Shown one piece after another: positions 1 to 9,536 of a DNA stretch of 64,000 nt. Numbering within the stretch: the stretch's first letter is position 1; each line of letters opens with the position of its first letter. The stretch is from Thioalkalivibrio thiocyanoxidans ARh2 (GTDB lineage: Bacteria; Pseudomonadota; Gammaproteobacteria; Ectothiorhodospirales; Ectothiorhodospiraceae). A model generated the notes under the pieces. The model did no database searches and had not been told where the DNA came from. It saw nothing but the letters and a program-made list of their open reading frames with translations. Where the stretch lies: assembly GCF_000385215.1 (NCBI RefSeq), contig NZ_ARQK01000052.1:1-64000 (forward strand), read 5' to 3'. The translations under genes were made by a program, and so were the position numbers.

Positions 1-62
1 AGCGCCGCCGGCCTGGCGCGTCCGGAGCAAGGTTCCTGGGCGAATCCCGGGCGTGTTTCTTG

Positions 63-92
63 GTTACTTCTTTGCACGAGCAAAGAAGTAAC
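63..92. repeat. 13-bp perfect palindrome (dispersed hairpin)
   Basis: Arms GTTACTTCTTTGC (63-75) and GCAAAGAAGTAAC (80-92) are exact reverse complements around a 4-nt loop. Very similar hairpins are scattered through many gammaproteobacterial genomes, so this is probably a dispersed REP-like element and not a gene-specific site. Nothing else is recognisable in bases 1-216. Confidence 0.6.
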
Positions 93-216
93 TCGGGGTG
101 CGCTGCCGAGACAGCGCTCGGCAGTATGCGGACCGAAGGCACGTAAACACCGGATGACGAACCGGGCCCAGCCTTTGTGTGGGAACGAGCTTCGCCGTGA
201 GAGCGGAGGTAGAGGA

Positions 217-1887
217 CTAAGGCTTGGCGGGAGCGGTGGCGGGATCGGCCTCGTAGGAGGCCCCCACCGGCGGCGTCAGGAGCAGCGCATAGCGCCGCAG
301 GACCCAGATGCCCCGTTCGAACAGGCTGGTGGCGCCGAACACCGCGTCGCGTACGCGGCCGTCGAGGTCGCTGGAGGCGAGCAGACGGCGACGGATCGAG
401 TCCATCAGCTCCGAGCGGTCGTGGGTCAGGGACTGCAGCAGGGCGATATCCTCGGTATCGCCGGTGCGTGCCGCGTCGGTCAGCGTCAGCAGCATCATGT
501 GGAGCGTCTCGACCAGGTTGTGGGTCAGGGCGCGGGCCTCGGCGGAGGCGTCCGCATGGAGGGAACGCTCGATCTCCGTGGCGAGGTCGTTCAGGGTGTC
601 TTCCAGTTGCAGCAGCAGTTGATTGCGGTTCTTCAGCACGATCGCATGATCGAGCGTGGCCCCACTCAGGGCTCCGGAGAGGATTTCGTCTAGAAACTGT
701 TCGAGCGCCTCGGTGACCTGCAGGTTGCCGCGATGCAGGGCCAGGCGCTCGGGGCGGGCGCCGTCGCTGTCGTCGCGCACGCTGTCGAGGTAGTCGGGTA
801 GCCGCTTGAGCAGGCGCAGCTGCTCTTTCTCCACCAGTACCAGCGCGGACCCGGCGTCGTTTTGCGCCCCGGCGTAGATGTAATGCGGCTTGCCCAGGGC
901 CTCTTCCTCGGTCGGGGGTGCCGTGCGTTCCAGGAAGCGCGCGACGGGACCGTGCACCGGGTGCATCGCCAGGTCGCAGACGACCTGGTAGAGGATGTAG
1001 GCGAGGGCAATCTGCAGGCTGATGCCGATCGCGAGTGCTTCCAGCCCCGAGGCGATCAACGGGATGCCGCCGTAGAACTCGATCCAGAACAGCGGCAGCA
1101 GCAGGATCAGGCCCAGCGCCTTGAGGATGAACTGGTAAAGCGCCAGCTGGCGCCCAAGCCCCTTGTGCGAGGCGGCCAGGATCAGCGTCGAGATGCCCGT
1201 GCCGAAGCTGGCCCCGTAGACGACCATCAGGCCGTATTCGAGGTCGATCACGCCGCTGGCGGCCAGTGCCATCGTCACGATCGTGATGCTGGAGGCCGAG
1301 TGCGCGATCACCGCAAATACGAGCCCGGTGGCGAACGCGATCAGCAGCGACTGCGCCGAAAGCGACATCAGGCCGGTCATCCAGGTCAGATCGGTGAGGG
1401 GCTTGGCCCCTTCCTTGATGAACATCAGCCCGAGGAACAGCAGGCCGATGCCGAGCAGGGCGCGGATCAGGTGACGGACGCGCGCGGACTGGTCGCGGTC
1501 GAAGTAGAACATCAGCCCGGTGACCCCAACCAGGATGAAGACCATCAGGGTCAGGTCGAGCGCGGCGATCAGGACCAGCAACGAGGTGCCGAGGTTGGCG
1601 TAGTTGATCACCGGCTGGGCACGCCGGGCGTCGAGCACGCCGGCGGTGACCAGCGAGATCAGAACGAAGATCACCGCGTGGATGCTCTGTGTGATCGCCC
1701 CGCCCACAAGACCCAGGAAGGCGGCGGCGCGATTGGAGCCCGTCGCGCGCCCCACCAGTGCACGCAGTCGCTGGTCCGCGAGCTGGCGCAGGTGCTCGCT
1801 GATCAGGCGGATACCGACGAAGAACAGTCCGAGTCCGGCAAACAGCGTCGCCGCGATCTCGAAGGTGATCATCCACTCGCCGTTCAT
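217..1887 (-). CDS. Na/Pi-cotransporter II-related protein with PhoU-like domain
   Basis: A 556-residue inner-membrane protein. The first ~310 residues hold eight or more hydrophobic segments in two inverted-repeat halves, as in the NptA/PNaS family. The remaining ~230 residues form a soluble helical PhoU-like region. The family imports phosphate with sodium or regulates phosphate or other anion flux. The usual QSSS signatures are altered here: the first repeat reads TQSIHA (about residues 66-71) and the second AHSASS (about 196-201), so substrate and coupling are uncertain. The ATG at 1887 has only a weak ribosome site; an alternative start lies five codons in. The gene stands alone between non-coding stretches. 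Confidence 0.8.
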   Translation of the reverse strand: MNGEWMITFEIAATLFAGLGLFFVGIRLISEHLRQLADQRLRALVGRATGSNRAAAFLGLVGGAITQSIHAVIFVLISLVTAGVLDARRAQPVINYANLGTSLLVLIAALDLTLMVFILVGVTGLMFYFDRDQSARVRHLIRALLGIGLLFLGLMFIKEGAKPLTDLTWMTGLMSLSAQSLLIAFATGLVFAVIAHSASSITIVTMALAASGVIDLEYGLMVVYGASFGTGISTLILAASHKGLGRQLALYQFILKALGLILLLPLFWIEFYGGIPLIASGLEALAIGISLQIALAYILYQVVCDLAMHPVHGPVARFLERTAPPTEEEALGKPHYIYAGAQNDAGSALVLVEKEQLRLLKRLPDYLDSVRDDSDGARPERLALHRGNLQVTEALEQFLDEILSGALSGATLDHAIVLKNRNQLLLQLEDTLNDLATEIERSLHADASAEARALTHNLVETLHMMLLTLTDAARTGDTEDIALLQSLTHDRSELMDSIRRRLLASSDLDGRVRDAVFGATSLFERGIWVLRRYALLLTPPVGASYEADPATAPAKP

Positions 1888-2174
1888 CCGCGCATTCTAA
1901 CGGGGCCTTGTGCGGTCTGCGTCCGTGTCCGTGAGGTGGGCGTGACAAGGAACGCCGGTATCGGCAGAGGGGAACACGGTCAGCCAGACTGAGCAGCCGC
2001 GATGGCGGCCCCGCATGCGGTCGCCGCGACTCAGCGGTTCAGACGCGGACGTGCCTCCGGGTCTGTCTGGCCGAGAGCAGAAAGGCGTACCGGTGGGCCC
2101 CGCGTTCTGGGTGGCGGCGGTTCCACGGGTGCCCCGGAATCAGGGTTCCGCGCGGGGTGCCGGGGCGTGGTCGC
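1888..2174. other. Non-coding gap
   Basis: This 287-base gap separates two minus-strand transporter genes. I see no RNA gene, clear promoter or strong hairpin in it. Open frames here are short and lack family features. Confidence 0.4.
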
Positions 2175-3566
2175 TCAGGTCAATGGCAGGTGGTTGACGA
2201 TCACCGAGTTCTGCCAGAACAGGGTCAGCAGGGCGATCGGTGCGATATAGCGAAGGATCAGCCGCCAGATATGGAAGGCCATCGGCGGCCGTCCCAGTTC
2301 GTCACGGGTGATGGTCGCAGGCAGGATCCAGCCGGCAAACAGCGCGATCAGCAGGCCGCTGACGGGCAGCAGGATATTGATGGCCGTGTGTTCCAGCAGG
2401 TGGTATAGCGTTGGCAGCTCGCGCCCCAGCACGACCAGGTCGATCTGGGCCCAGCCGGCCCCGGTGAACGAGAAGATCGTGATCAGGCTGAAACCCCAGA
2501 TGGCCAGCGCGCTACCCAGGGCGGCCTGCAGGTTGGAGATGCCGAAGTGGTCGTGCAATAGATGCACGAATACCTGGACATTCGCGATCATGGTGCTGAA
2601 GGCCGCGAGGCTTAGCGCCGCGAAGAACAGCGTGGTGAGCATGACCCCCGCCGGGACCGCGGACAGGGCCAGCGGCAGGGCCTCGAACATCAGGCCGGGG
2701 CCGGCGGCCGGATCCAGACCATAGCCAAAGACCACGGGGAAGATCGCGACCCCGGCGATCAGTGCGATCACGGTGTCGGCGATTGCAACCCCGATCGCGG
2801 TGCCGGCGATGGAGGTCCTCCTGGGCAGGTAGGCGCCGAACATCATCAGCACGCCGGCAGCCAGGGTCATGGTGAAGAACGCATGACCGACCGCGATTAC
2901 CAGGCTGTGCCGGTCGAGAGCGGAGAAGTCCGGGCGGAACATGAAGTCTAGGGCGGTTTCGACGTCGCCGACCCAGAGACCGCCGATCATGGCGGCCAGC
3001 AGCAGGGCGAACAACAGCGGCATCACCAGTGCCACACCGCGCTCCAGCCCGTTGCGCAGCCCCAGGGCCACAATCGCGAAGGTCGCCGCAAGGCCCAGCG
3101 TAGTCCACAGCAGCATCCCCGAAAGCGACGTCTGAACCCCTTCGAAGATTGCGATGACCTCGGGCGCGTCCACGCCGGCGAAGGCCCCGCTGGCGGCGCG
3201 TGGCACATAGGAGAAGACCCAGCCGGTGACTACGGCGTAGAAGGTCATGATCACGAACAGGGCGATGATCCCGATCCAGCCAACCATCTGCCAGGCGTCG
3301 CGGACACGCGCCTCGCGGGCGACGGCGAGGGCCGCATACCCGGGGGAGCGGCGACCACGCCGCCCGATCATGACCTCCGCCATCATGATCGGGATGCCGA
3401 TCAGCGCAATGGTCAGCAGGTACACGGCGAGAAAGGCGCCGCCCCCGTTCTGGCCGAGGATGTAGGGGAACTTCCAGATGTTGCCGAGCCCGACCGCCGA
3501 GGCGGTGGCGGCCAGCACGAACGCATAGCCATGCGTCCAGCGCTGCCGGGTGGCGACGATGTCCAT
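2175..3566 (-). CDS. Sodium-dependent transporter, SNF/NSS family
   Basis: A 463-residue polytopic membrane protein of the neurotransmitter:sodium symporter family, which couples Na+ entry to uptake of an amino acid or similar small molecule. The N-terminal family signature is clear: ASAVGLGNIWKFPY followed by the unwound first helix and GGGAFL (residues ~22-46). About eleven hydrophobic segments follow, typical of the shorter bacterial branch. It starts 22 bases after pgm on the same strand and may be co-transcribed with it. Sodium coupling suits a saline or alkaline habitat. The substrate cannot be told from sequence. Confidence 0.88.
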   Translation of the reverse strand: MDIVATRQRWTHGYAFVLAATASAVGLGNIWKFPYILGQNGGGAFLAVYLLTIALIGIPIMMAEVMIGRRGRRSPGYAALAVAREARVRDAWQMVGWIGIIALFVIMTFYAVVTGWVFSYVPRAASGAFAGVDAPEVIAIFEGVQTSLSGMLLWTTLGLAATFAIVALGLRNGLERGVALVMPLLFALLLAAMIGGLWVGDVETALDFMFRPDFSALDRHSLVIAVGHAFFTMTLAAGVLMMFGAYLPRRTSIAGTAIGVAIADTVIALIAGVAIFPVVFGYGLDPAAGPGLMFEALPLALSAVPAGVMLTTLFFAALSLAAFSTMIANVQVFVHLLHDHFGISNLQAALGSALAIWGFSLITIFSFTGAGWAQIDLVVLGRELPTLYHLLEHTAINILLPVSGLLIALFAGWILPATITRDELGRPPMAFHIWRLILRYIAPIALLTLFWQNSVIVNHLPLT

Positions 3567-3588
3567 CAGCGGTGGACCGCGGGTTGGG

Positions 3589-5226
3589 TCAGGTAATCAC
3601 ATCGGGTTTGTCGCGACCGGTCAGGCCCGGCAGGTCACCCAGTCGCACGGCTGCCTCGATCAGCGGGCGCAGCAGCTCCTGCGGCTCGCGGTCCAGGTGT
3701 TCAGGGTGGGTCTCGTACTGCTCGATGTAGATGCGCAGGGTCGCCCCTTCGGTGCCAGTCCCGGAGAGGCGGAACACGATGCGCGCGCCACCCTCGAACA
3801 GGACCCGCAGGCCCTGGTGCTCGGTCACGCTGCCGTCCACCGGGTCGCGGTAGGCAAAGTCGTCCGCCTCCGCGACACGCATGCCGGCGAGCGACTGCCC
3901 CGGGAGGCTCGAGAGCTGCTCGCCGATGCGCGCCATTACCTGTTCGGCGCGGGAGGTGTCCAGCCCTTCGTAGTCATGCCGGGTGTAGTAGTGGCGGCCG
4001 TAGTCGCGCCAGTGGTCGCGCACGATCTCTTCCACCGACTGGCGGCGGGCGGCCAGCAGGTTCAGCCAGAACAGCACGGCCCACAGGCCATCCTTTTCGC
4101 GCACATGATCGGAGCTGGTGCCAAAGCTCTCCTCGCCGCACAGGCGGATGCGGCCGTCGTCCAGCAGGTTGCCGAAGAATTTCCAGCCCGTGGGGGTCTC
4201 GAAGCAGGGGATGCCGAGCGCCTCGGCGACCACGTCCACTGCCTGGCTGGTCGGCATGCTGCGCGCCACACCCTTCAGCCCGTCGGAGAACGCGGGGATC
4301 AGATGGGCGTTGGCCGCCATGATGGCCAGGCTGTCGGAGGGCGTGACGAAGAAATGCGGGCCCAGGATCAGGTTGCGGTCGCCGTCGCCGTCGGAGGCCG
4401 CGCCAAAGTCCGGCGGGTTGCGCCCGTACAGGGCCTCTCGCAGCTCGCGGGTATGGGCCAGGTTCGGGTCCGGGTGGCGTCCGCCGAAGTCGGCCAGCGG
4501 TTCCGCGCGTAGCAGGGTATCGCCGGGGGCACCCAGGCGATTGATCAGGATCTCCTCGGCGTAGGGCCCCGTGACCGCATGCATCGCGTCGAAGCGCATA
4601 CGGAAATAGTCCGACCGCAGCAATTCGCCAATGCGTTCGAGGTCGAACAGGGCCGCCATGTGGTCGGCATAGGCGCCCACGGGGTCGACAACCTCGATCG
4701 ACATCTCGCCGAGATGGGTGCTGTGCAGGTGGTCGATGTCGACGTGCGGCGTGCCACTGGCGATCCGGTAGTGGGTCAGCACCTTGCTGCGTTCGAAGAT
4801 GGCATCGGTGATGCTGGCCGGCGCGGGTCCGCCGTTGGCCGTGTTCAGCTTGACGCCAAAATCGCCCTCGGGCCCGCCTGCGTTATGGGAGGCCGAGAGG
4901 ATGATGGCGCCGGCGGCACCGCGCGAGCGGATCAGGTGGCTGGCGGCCGGTGTCGACAGCAGGCCGGCATGCCCGACCGCGACCTTCTTGACGTCGTTGG
5001 CAGCGGCCATGCGCAGGATGGTCTGGATGGCCTCGCGGTTGTGGAAGCGTCCGTCGCCGCCGAGGATCAGCTCGCCTTCGCACAGGCCAGGGTGCGCCTC
5101 GAAGATGCTCTGGATGAAGTTTTCCAGGTAGTGGGGCTGCCGGAACTGTCGTACCCGCTTGCGCAGGCCCGAGGTGCCTGGCCTTTGGTCGGTGAATGGC
5201 CGGGTCGTGACGACACTGATATCCAT
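3589..5226 (-). CDS. pgm: Phosphoglucomutase, alpha-D-glucose phosphate-specific
   Basis: This 545-residue cytoplasmic enzyme interconverts glucose 1-phosphate and glucose 6-phosphate, feeding glycogen, nucleotide-sugar and osmolyte routes. The phosphoserine loop SASHNAGG, the magnesium loop DGDGDRN and the sugar-binding loop GEESFG are all present in the expected order. Length matches bacterial Pgm (about 546). The start is the ATG at 5226. The nearest downstream gene is the NSS transporter, 22 bases away on the same strand. Confidence 0.95.
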   Translation of the reverse strand: MDISVVTTRPFTDQRPGTSGLRKRVRQFRQPHYLENFIQSIFEAHPGLCEGELILGGDGRFHNREAIQTILRMAAANDVKKVAVGHAGLLSTPAASHLIRSRGAAGAIILSASHNAGGPEGDFGVKLNTANGGPAPASITDAIFERSKVLTHYRIASGTPHVDIDHLHSTHLGEMSIEVVDPVGAYADHMAALFDLERIGELLRSDYFRMRFDAMHAVTGPYAEEILINRLGAPGDTLLRAEPLADFGGRHPDPNLAHTRELREALYGRNPPDFGAASDGDGDRNLILGPHFFVTPSDSLAIMAANAHLIPAFSDGLKGVARSMPTSQAVDVVAEALGIPCFETPTGWKFFGNLLDDGRIRLCGEESFGTSSDHVREKDGLWAVLFWLNLLAARRQSVEEIVRDHWRDYGRHYYTRHDYEGLDTSRAEQVMARIGEQLSSLPGQSLAGMRVAEADDFAYRDPVDGSVTEHQGLRVLFEGGARIVFRLSGTGTEGATLRIYIEQYETHPEHLDREPQELLRPLIEAAVRLGDLPGLTGRDKPDVIT

Positions 5227-5478
5227 GGAGTCGTGAGTCCTTGTTGGTTAACGCGCACCGGTGAATCCCGTCTTGTTCGACGGTACCAAAAAGGGTCGGG
5301 GGTGTCCCGTGCCTGGCGGTGGGTTTGCGTATGGTTTTCGGCAGACGCCATCCACCGGCCAACTTGGACCCGGCGTTGTTGGCAATGGTGCAGCGAAGGG
5401 TGGATCGTGGAAAACGGGACACTATTGCGGGCGGGTACATTGGCCAGTGTTTGCCCGGGGGCTGTTAGACTGCGCGGC
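5227..5478. other. Divergent intergenic region
   Basis: This 252-base region lies between divergently transcribed pgm and the DUF1249 gene, so it should hold both promoters. I could not pick a convincing -35/-10 pair. A long open frame crosses it on the plus strand, but this is an antisense shadow of pgm that runs into the real DUF1249 gene. Confidence 0.4.
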
Positions 5479-5961
5479 ATGTTGCTGGATACCCGCACCC
5501 CCGCCCATCTCGAACCACGCCCGGTCACCTTCGCGGCGTTGATGGAGATGTACGAGGAAAACTACCTGTCGGTACGCCGTCTGTGCCCGGAGCTGCATCG
5601 TCAGCCGGTGCGTGCGGTCTCGCGGGTCGAGGGAGCGCTGGATCTGCACCTGGAGGTGCTGGAGCGCACGCGGTACACGACCACGCTCCGACTCACCTAT
5701 GCCTTTGCCGGGCGCGACGAACCGCGTCTGCAACCGGATGCCCGGGTGCGCCTGTTTCACGATGCGCGGCAGGCCGAGGTACTGGGGCGTCATTGCCGGC
5801 GCAGCGGCGAAGATCTGGTGATCGATACCATCGCGGGACACCCGGGGCTGGGCTGCCGCTGGCGGCACAACCGGTTTCTGTTCAAGTGGCTGCGCTATTG
5901 CCTGCGCCAGGGCCACCGCTTTCACCCGGACGCCACGCCCGCGCCGCTGGCGACGGACTAG
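5479..5961 (+). CDS. DUF1249 family protein (YqiB-like)
   Basis: A 160-residue soluble protein resembling the DUF1249 (YqiB) family of gammaproteobacteria, whose function is unknown. It has the family's N-terminal LMEMYEENYLSVRRL segment, a central beta-rich part with YTTTLRLTYAF, and a C-terminal basic and aromatic run FLFKWLRYCLRQGH. The open frame extends far upstream antisense to pgm. I chose the ATG at 5479 because family similarity begins shortly after it. It converges on fabA. Confidence 0.8.
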   Translation: MLLDTRTPAHLEPRPVTFAALMEMYEENYLSVRRLCPELHRQPVRAVSRVEGALDLHLEVLERTRYTTTLRLTYAFAGRDEPRLQPDARVRLFHDARQAEVLGRHCRRSGEDLVIDTIAGHPGLGCRWRHNRFLFKWLRYCLRQGHRFHPDATPAPLATD

Positions 5962-5991
5962 CTTCCTGCCGGAGCAGGCTCGCCGCTCAGG

Positions 5992-6504
5992 TCAGAAGTT
6001 TTCGGTGGAGGTGAACAGGCCCACGCGCAGGTCGTGGGCCTCGTAGATCGGCCGGCCGTCGACCTCGACGATGCCGTCGCCAATGCCCAGCACCAGTTTG
6101 CGCGAGATCACCCGCTTCATGTCGATGCGATAGGTGACCTTCTTCGCGGTGGGCAGGACCTGACCGGTGAACTTCACCTCGCCCACGCCAAGGGCGCGGC
6201 CACGTCCGGGGTTGCCCAGCCAGGCGAGGTAAAAGCCGACCAGTTGCCACATCGCGTCCAGCCCCAGGCAGCCGGGCATCACGGGGTCGCCGGGGAAGTG
6301 GCAGGCAAAGAACCACAGGTCCGGGTCGATATCCAGCTCGGCGATCATCTGGCCCTTGCCATGCTCGCCGCCGTCGCTGTTGATCTCCAGGATGCGATCC
6401 ATCATCAGCATGTTGGGGACCGGCAACTGGGCGTTGCCCGGGCCGAACATGTTGCCGTAGCCGCAGGCCAGGAGTTCGTCGCGATCGTACTGATTCTTCT
6501 GCAT
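5992..6504 (-). CDS. fabA: 3-hydroxydecanoyl-[ACP] dehydratase/isomerase
   Basis: FabA dehydrates 3-hydroxydecanoyl-ACP and isomerises the trans-2 product to cis-3-decenoyl-ACP, the branch point for anaerobic unsaturated fatty acid synthesis. The 170-residue product matches the usual 171-172. The catalytic histidine sits in [10 protein letters not shown] and the catalytic aspartate in GLDAMWQL. The start is set at the methionine of [12 protein letters not shown], where family homology begins, and not at an in-frame start 19 codons upstream. The usual partner fabB is not in this window. Confidence 0.95.
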   Translation of the reverse strand: MQKNQYDRDELLACGYGNMFGPGNAQLPVPNMLMMDRILEINSDGGEHGKGQMIAELDIDPDLWFFACHFPGDPVMPGCLGLDAMWQLVGFYLAWLGNPGRGRALGVGEVKFTGQVLPTAKKVTYRIDMKRVISRKLVLGIGDGIVEVDGRPIYEAHDLRVGLFTSTENF

Positions 6505-6620
6505 GGGGGCGCCGCTCGGGGAAAAGCCCGGTATTGGACCGAAACCCGCGCGCAAAAGCAATTCCGCCGGTTACCGGCCGGCGTGGCGCGCTCGCGTTCG
6601 CGGCCGTTCAGCCGCGGGCG

Positions 6621-6935
6621 TCAGGCATCGCAGGGGTAGCGCAACAGCTCGGCCAGCGTGTAGAAGCGCGAGCCGCGCAGGTAGCCCGCCTGGATGTCGG
6701 CCACCAGCGCGCCGGGGCGTCCTTCGGCGTCGCGCTCGGCGATCCACCCCGCGGGCAGGGTGTCGAGAATATGAGTGCAGGCCAGGCGGCCGTCTTCCAG
6801 ATGGCTGGCATGCACCTCTCCGGTACCGCGATGGCGAAACGCGGGCAGCCAGCCGGCAGTGAAGCCGGCGTCCAGCCAGCCGGGCTGTCCGATGGGTTCG
6901 GGGCCTGCGACGGGGAGTAGATCGGTCTGCAGCAT
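6621..6935 (-). CDS. Conserved hypothetical protein, 104 aa
   Basis: A small soluble protein I do not recognise. The ATG at 6935 is preceded at 7 bases by GGAG on the minus strand, which supports this start over longer frames. The protein is rich in Gly, Ala and aromatics, has two short symmetrical segments (GWLDAGFTAGWLPAF and GALVADIQAGYLRGS), and has no signal peptide or membrane segment. It lies upstream of fabA on the same strand with a 116-base gap, so co-transcription is possible. Confidence 0.55.
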   Translation of the reverse strand: MLQTDLLPVAGPEPIGQPGWLDAGFTAGWLPAFRHRGTGEVHASHLEDGRLACTHILDTLPAGWIAERDAEGRPGALVADIQAGYLRGSRFYTLAELLRYPCDA

Positions 6936-7134
6936 CGAAGTTCTCCGGGGATTTACACCTCCTATCGGCGTCGCGGCGACAAACTTGAGCACGTGGGGTG
7001 GGCCGCGCGTCGCGAGGCTGGATCGGCCATAATCGCGGCCGGAGAGAACCGGCGGCGGGCGGGAGCCGGTCGCAAACCGTGCGGGGATGGGCTCGGCGCG
7101 TCCGGGTACCAGGCAGAATCGACGAGGGGGTGGC

Positions 7135-8523
7135 GTGGCTATCACGATCCTGATTGTGACTCTGGCGATCATCATCGCCATCGTGCTGCTGGACTGGGCG
7201 CGAGAACCGGTGCGCGCGGTGCTGTTCGCGATCACGGGCGGGCTGGTGCGCGTGTGCTGTGCCTTGCGGCGACACCTCGTGCATCTGCGGGATGCCGTGA
7301 CGGGCTGGCATCGCGGCTATCTGGCACGTCTGGAAGCGGACCGAATCCACGGGGCGGTGGAAGCTCTGGAGCGTCGCTATGGCCACCTGGTAGGACATGA
7401 TCTGGCGCAGATGCCGGAGCTTCGCCAGGAGGCGGCCGACACCTTGCGCGCCCTGCGCGAGGCTTATGAAAACGATGAGACCCGTCTGCTCGAGGAGCCC
7501 GCCTGGGTGAGCCGTCTCGAGGCGCTGGCCAGTACCCCTGTTAGCGATACCCCGCAGAGCCAGCGACTGGCGCAGGATATCCAGGAGACGATCCTGCGTA
7601 TTGCGCGCCTGGGCATGGAAGAGCATAGGCAACTTGCTCAGGGCATGCTGGCGGCCCGGCGGCGGCTGGAGTCGCCGGTGGACCAGCTGGTGGATCGGCT
7701 GGAAAGTCTGCAAAGGCGCCTCGGTGACCTGCAGCGCCAGGGCGATCGTCTGGACCGTGCCCTGGCGCGCTGTGAACAGACCGAGCCTTCGATCCGGCAC
7801 CAGCTGCCGTCGTATGCCCAGGCCGTCAGTCAGGGATTGCTGGGGCTGGTGGGCCTCGCACTGACGGGGCTGGCGGTCATCGTGTACCACCAGCTCTTCG
7901 GGCCACCGTTCGCCGGGCAGTTCCCGGCCGCCGAGGATGCCGGGCCCGGCGCGCTGTCGGACCGGATCATTGCCCTGCTGCTGGGGATTGCGCTGGTGAG
8001 CGGGTGGCTGCTGGCCGAAAGCCGAGGGGCGATCCGGCTGTTGCCGCAGGCGGTAATGGAGCGCGACAACTGGGCCCGTATGGGGCTGGTTGTCATGGCA
8101 TTACTGGTGCTGGGTGCTGTAGTCGCGTTGTCCGGACTGGCGGGCTTTCACCTCGAGTGGGTGCGTTATCGGAACGAGCTGCTGGAGACGCTGCTGGCCG
8201 GAGAAGTGGCGCCTCCGCCCACGCTGTACTGGACCGAGCAGCTGGTCGGCGCGGCAGTCGGGTTGGTGGTTCCGCTGGTGATGGCACTTGCGCCGCTGTG
8301 GCTGGTCTCCCTCTTGCAGGCGGTACGGGTGCTGGTCGGGGGACTGCTTGGCATCGTGCTGGCGCTACTGACGGGTGTGCTGCACCTGCTGGCCGTGATC
8401 GCGCTGCAGCTGCGGCGGCTCCTGCCGGCCCTGTTCGAGCTGGTGACCTTTCCGCCGCGCGCGGTACGCGAGCGGCTGATGGGACATGCAGCGTCTTCCC
8501 GGGGGGCGGACCCCGGAATGTGA
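7135..8523 (+). CDS. Unknown polytopic membrane protein with coiled-coil loop
   Basis: I do not recognise this 462-residue protein. It has one hydrophobic helix at the very N-terminus (residues ~2-20), then about 200 residues of charged heptad-rich helix that look like a coiled coil (for example DRLESLQRRLGDLQRQGDRLDR). Five or six further membrane segments follow between residues ~235 and 440. I prefer the GTG at 7135, because GAGGGGG precedes it closely and the hydrophobic helix starts there. An in-frame ATG at 7087 is possible. The plan recalls mechanosensitive-channel or envelope-scaffold proteins, but no signature supports either. Confidence 0.6.
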   Translation: MAITILIVTLAIIIAIVLLDWAREPVRAVLFAITGGLVRVCCALRRHLVHLRDAVTGWHRGYLARLEADRIHGAVEALERRYGHLVGHDLAQMPELRQEAADTLRALREAYENDETRLLEEPAWVSRLEALASTPVSDTPQSQRLAQDIQETILRIARLGMEEHRQLAQGMLAARRRLESPVDQLVDRLESLQRRLGDLQRQGDRLDRALARCEQTEPSIRHQLPSYAQAVSQGLLGLVGLALTGLAVIVYHQLFGPPFAGQFPAAEDAGPGALSDRIIALLLGIALVSGWLLAESRGAIRLLPQAVMERDNWARMGLVVMALLVLGAVVALSGLAGFHLEWVRYRNELLETLLAGEVAPPPTLYWTEQLVGAAVGLVVPLVMALAPLWLVSLLQAVRVLVGGLLGIVLALLTGVLHLLAVIALQLRRLLPALFELVTFPPRAVRERLMGHAASSRGADPGM

Positions 8524-8630
8524 CGGGGATCACCCCATAGACGGAGCATTCCCGCGCGGCGCAAATGCCGCTGTAGAATGCGCTCCCTCAAGTAAATGGC
8601 CGGATCAGGCTACCAGGTGAGAGGCAGGAC

Positions 8631-9326
8631 ATGGGCATGCAGGTGCAGCGGGTGATTCGCGGGCTGACGGTAACCGGAATACTGGTCCTGGGTGGGTTGA
8701 CCGCGACGGCGGTAATGGCCGAGACCACGCGTTTTGTCAGCGACGAGCTGGAGGTCGGGGTGCGCAACGGCACCGGGCCGAACAGCCGCATCATCAGTTC
8801 GGTGCGCTCCGGGCAGGAGGTCACGGTGCTCGAGGAGAGCGGTGATGGCCATACCCGTATTCGCCTGCCGAGCGGTACCGAGGCCTGGATTCTGACTCGC
8901 TACCTGCAGGATGAACCGCATTCCCGGGAACGCCTGGAAGAGGTCGAGAGCGAGCTGGCCGAGATCCGCTCGGGCGCGGACGACCAGGAGGGCCGGATTG
9001 CCGAACTGCTGGATATCCGCGGCGAACTCGAGTCCGAGCGTGACGATCTCGAGCTGCAGGTGGCGGATATGGAATCCGAGCTCGAGGAACTGCGTGACGT
9101 GGCGGCGCGCCCGCAGGAGATCCAGCGCGAGAACCAACGTCTGGAGAGCGAGCTGGTCGATGCGCGTGATTCCGCGGACGAGTACCGTCGGCAGGTGGAG
9201 GTCATGCAGGCCGACAGTCAGCGGCGCTGGTTCATGACCGGCGCGGCGGTGACCGTTGGCAGCCTGATTCTCGGCATCATCCTGACGCGCATCCCGCTTC
9301 GCCGCCGTCGCAGCGACTGGTACTGA
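8631..9326 (+). CDS. TIGR04211-type SH3 domain protein (YgiM-like)
   Basis: A 231-residue envelope protein. A signal peptide (cleavage near AMA-ET, residue ~31) is followed by a bacterial SH3 domain (residues ~35-95, with NGTGPNSRIISSV and GTEAWILTRYLQ). A long coiled coil rich in Glu and Arg spans ~95-190, and a membrane helix near 200-220 ends in a basic tail. This order matches the YgiM/TIGR04211 family of inner-membrane-anchored periplasmic proteins of unknown role. A strong hairpin follows the stop. Confidence 0.85.
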   Translation: MGMQVQRVIRGLTVTGILVLGGLTATAVMAETTRFVSDELEVGVRNGTGPNSRIISSVRSGQEVTVLEESGDGHTRIRLPSGTEAWILTRYLQDEPHSRERLEEVESELAEIRSGADDQEGRIAELLDIRGELESERDDLELQVADMESELEELRDVAARPQEIQRENQRLESELVDARDSADEYRRQVEVMQADSQRRWFMTGAAVTVGSLILGIILTRIPLRRRRSDWY

Positions 9327-9327
9327 T

Positions 9328-9364
9328 CGTGTGCCCCCCCGGAGTTTCTCCGGGGGGGCACACG
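9328..9364 (+). terminator. Strong 17-bp hairpin after SH3 gene
   Basis: Bases 9328-9344 and 9348-9364 are perfectly complementary over 17 pairs with a TTT loop, two bases after the SH3 stop codon. There is no U-tract, so the hairpin may act as a 3'-end stabiliser or with Rho. It separates this gene from the mrp operon. The remaining gap to 9536 should hold the mrp promoter, but I cannot identify it with confidence. Confidence 0.65.
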
Positions 9365-9536
9365 TGTCCCGCTTCGCGTTTCTTGCGTGGTGCTCGTCGA
9401 GCCATTAGGCTTTCGCAGCTGTTTTGAAGCCGTCGCCGGTGGTCCTGGGTGACGGACGCAACTCCAGGAGCGTGATTCCAGGCAGGTTTCGGTGTCACGC
9501 GGATAACGCCCGACGCAAAAGGACTCAGCTGGCCGG

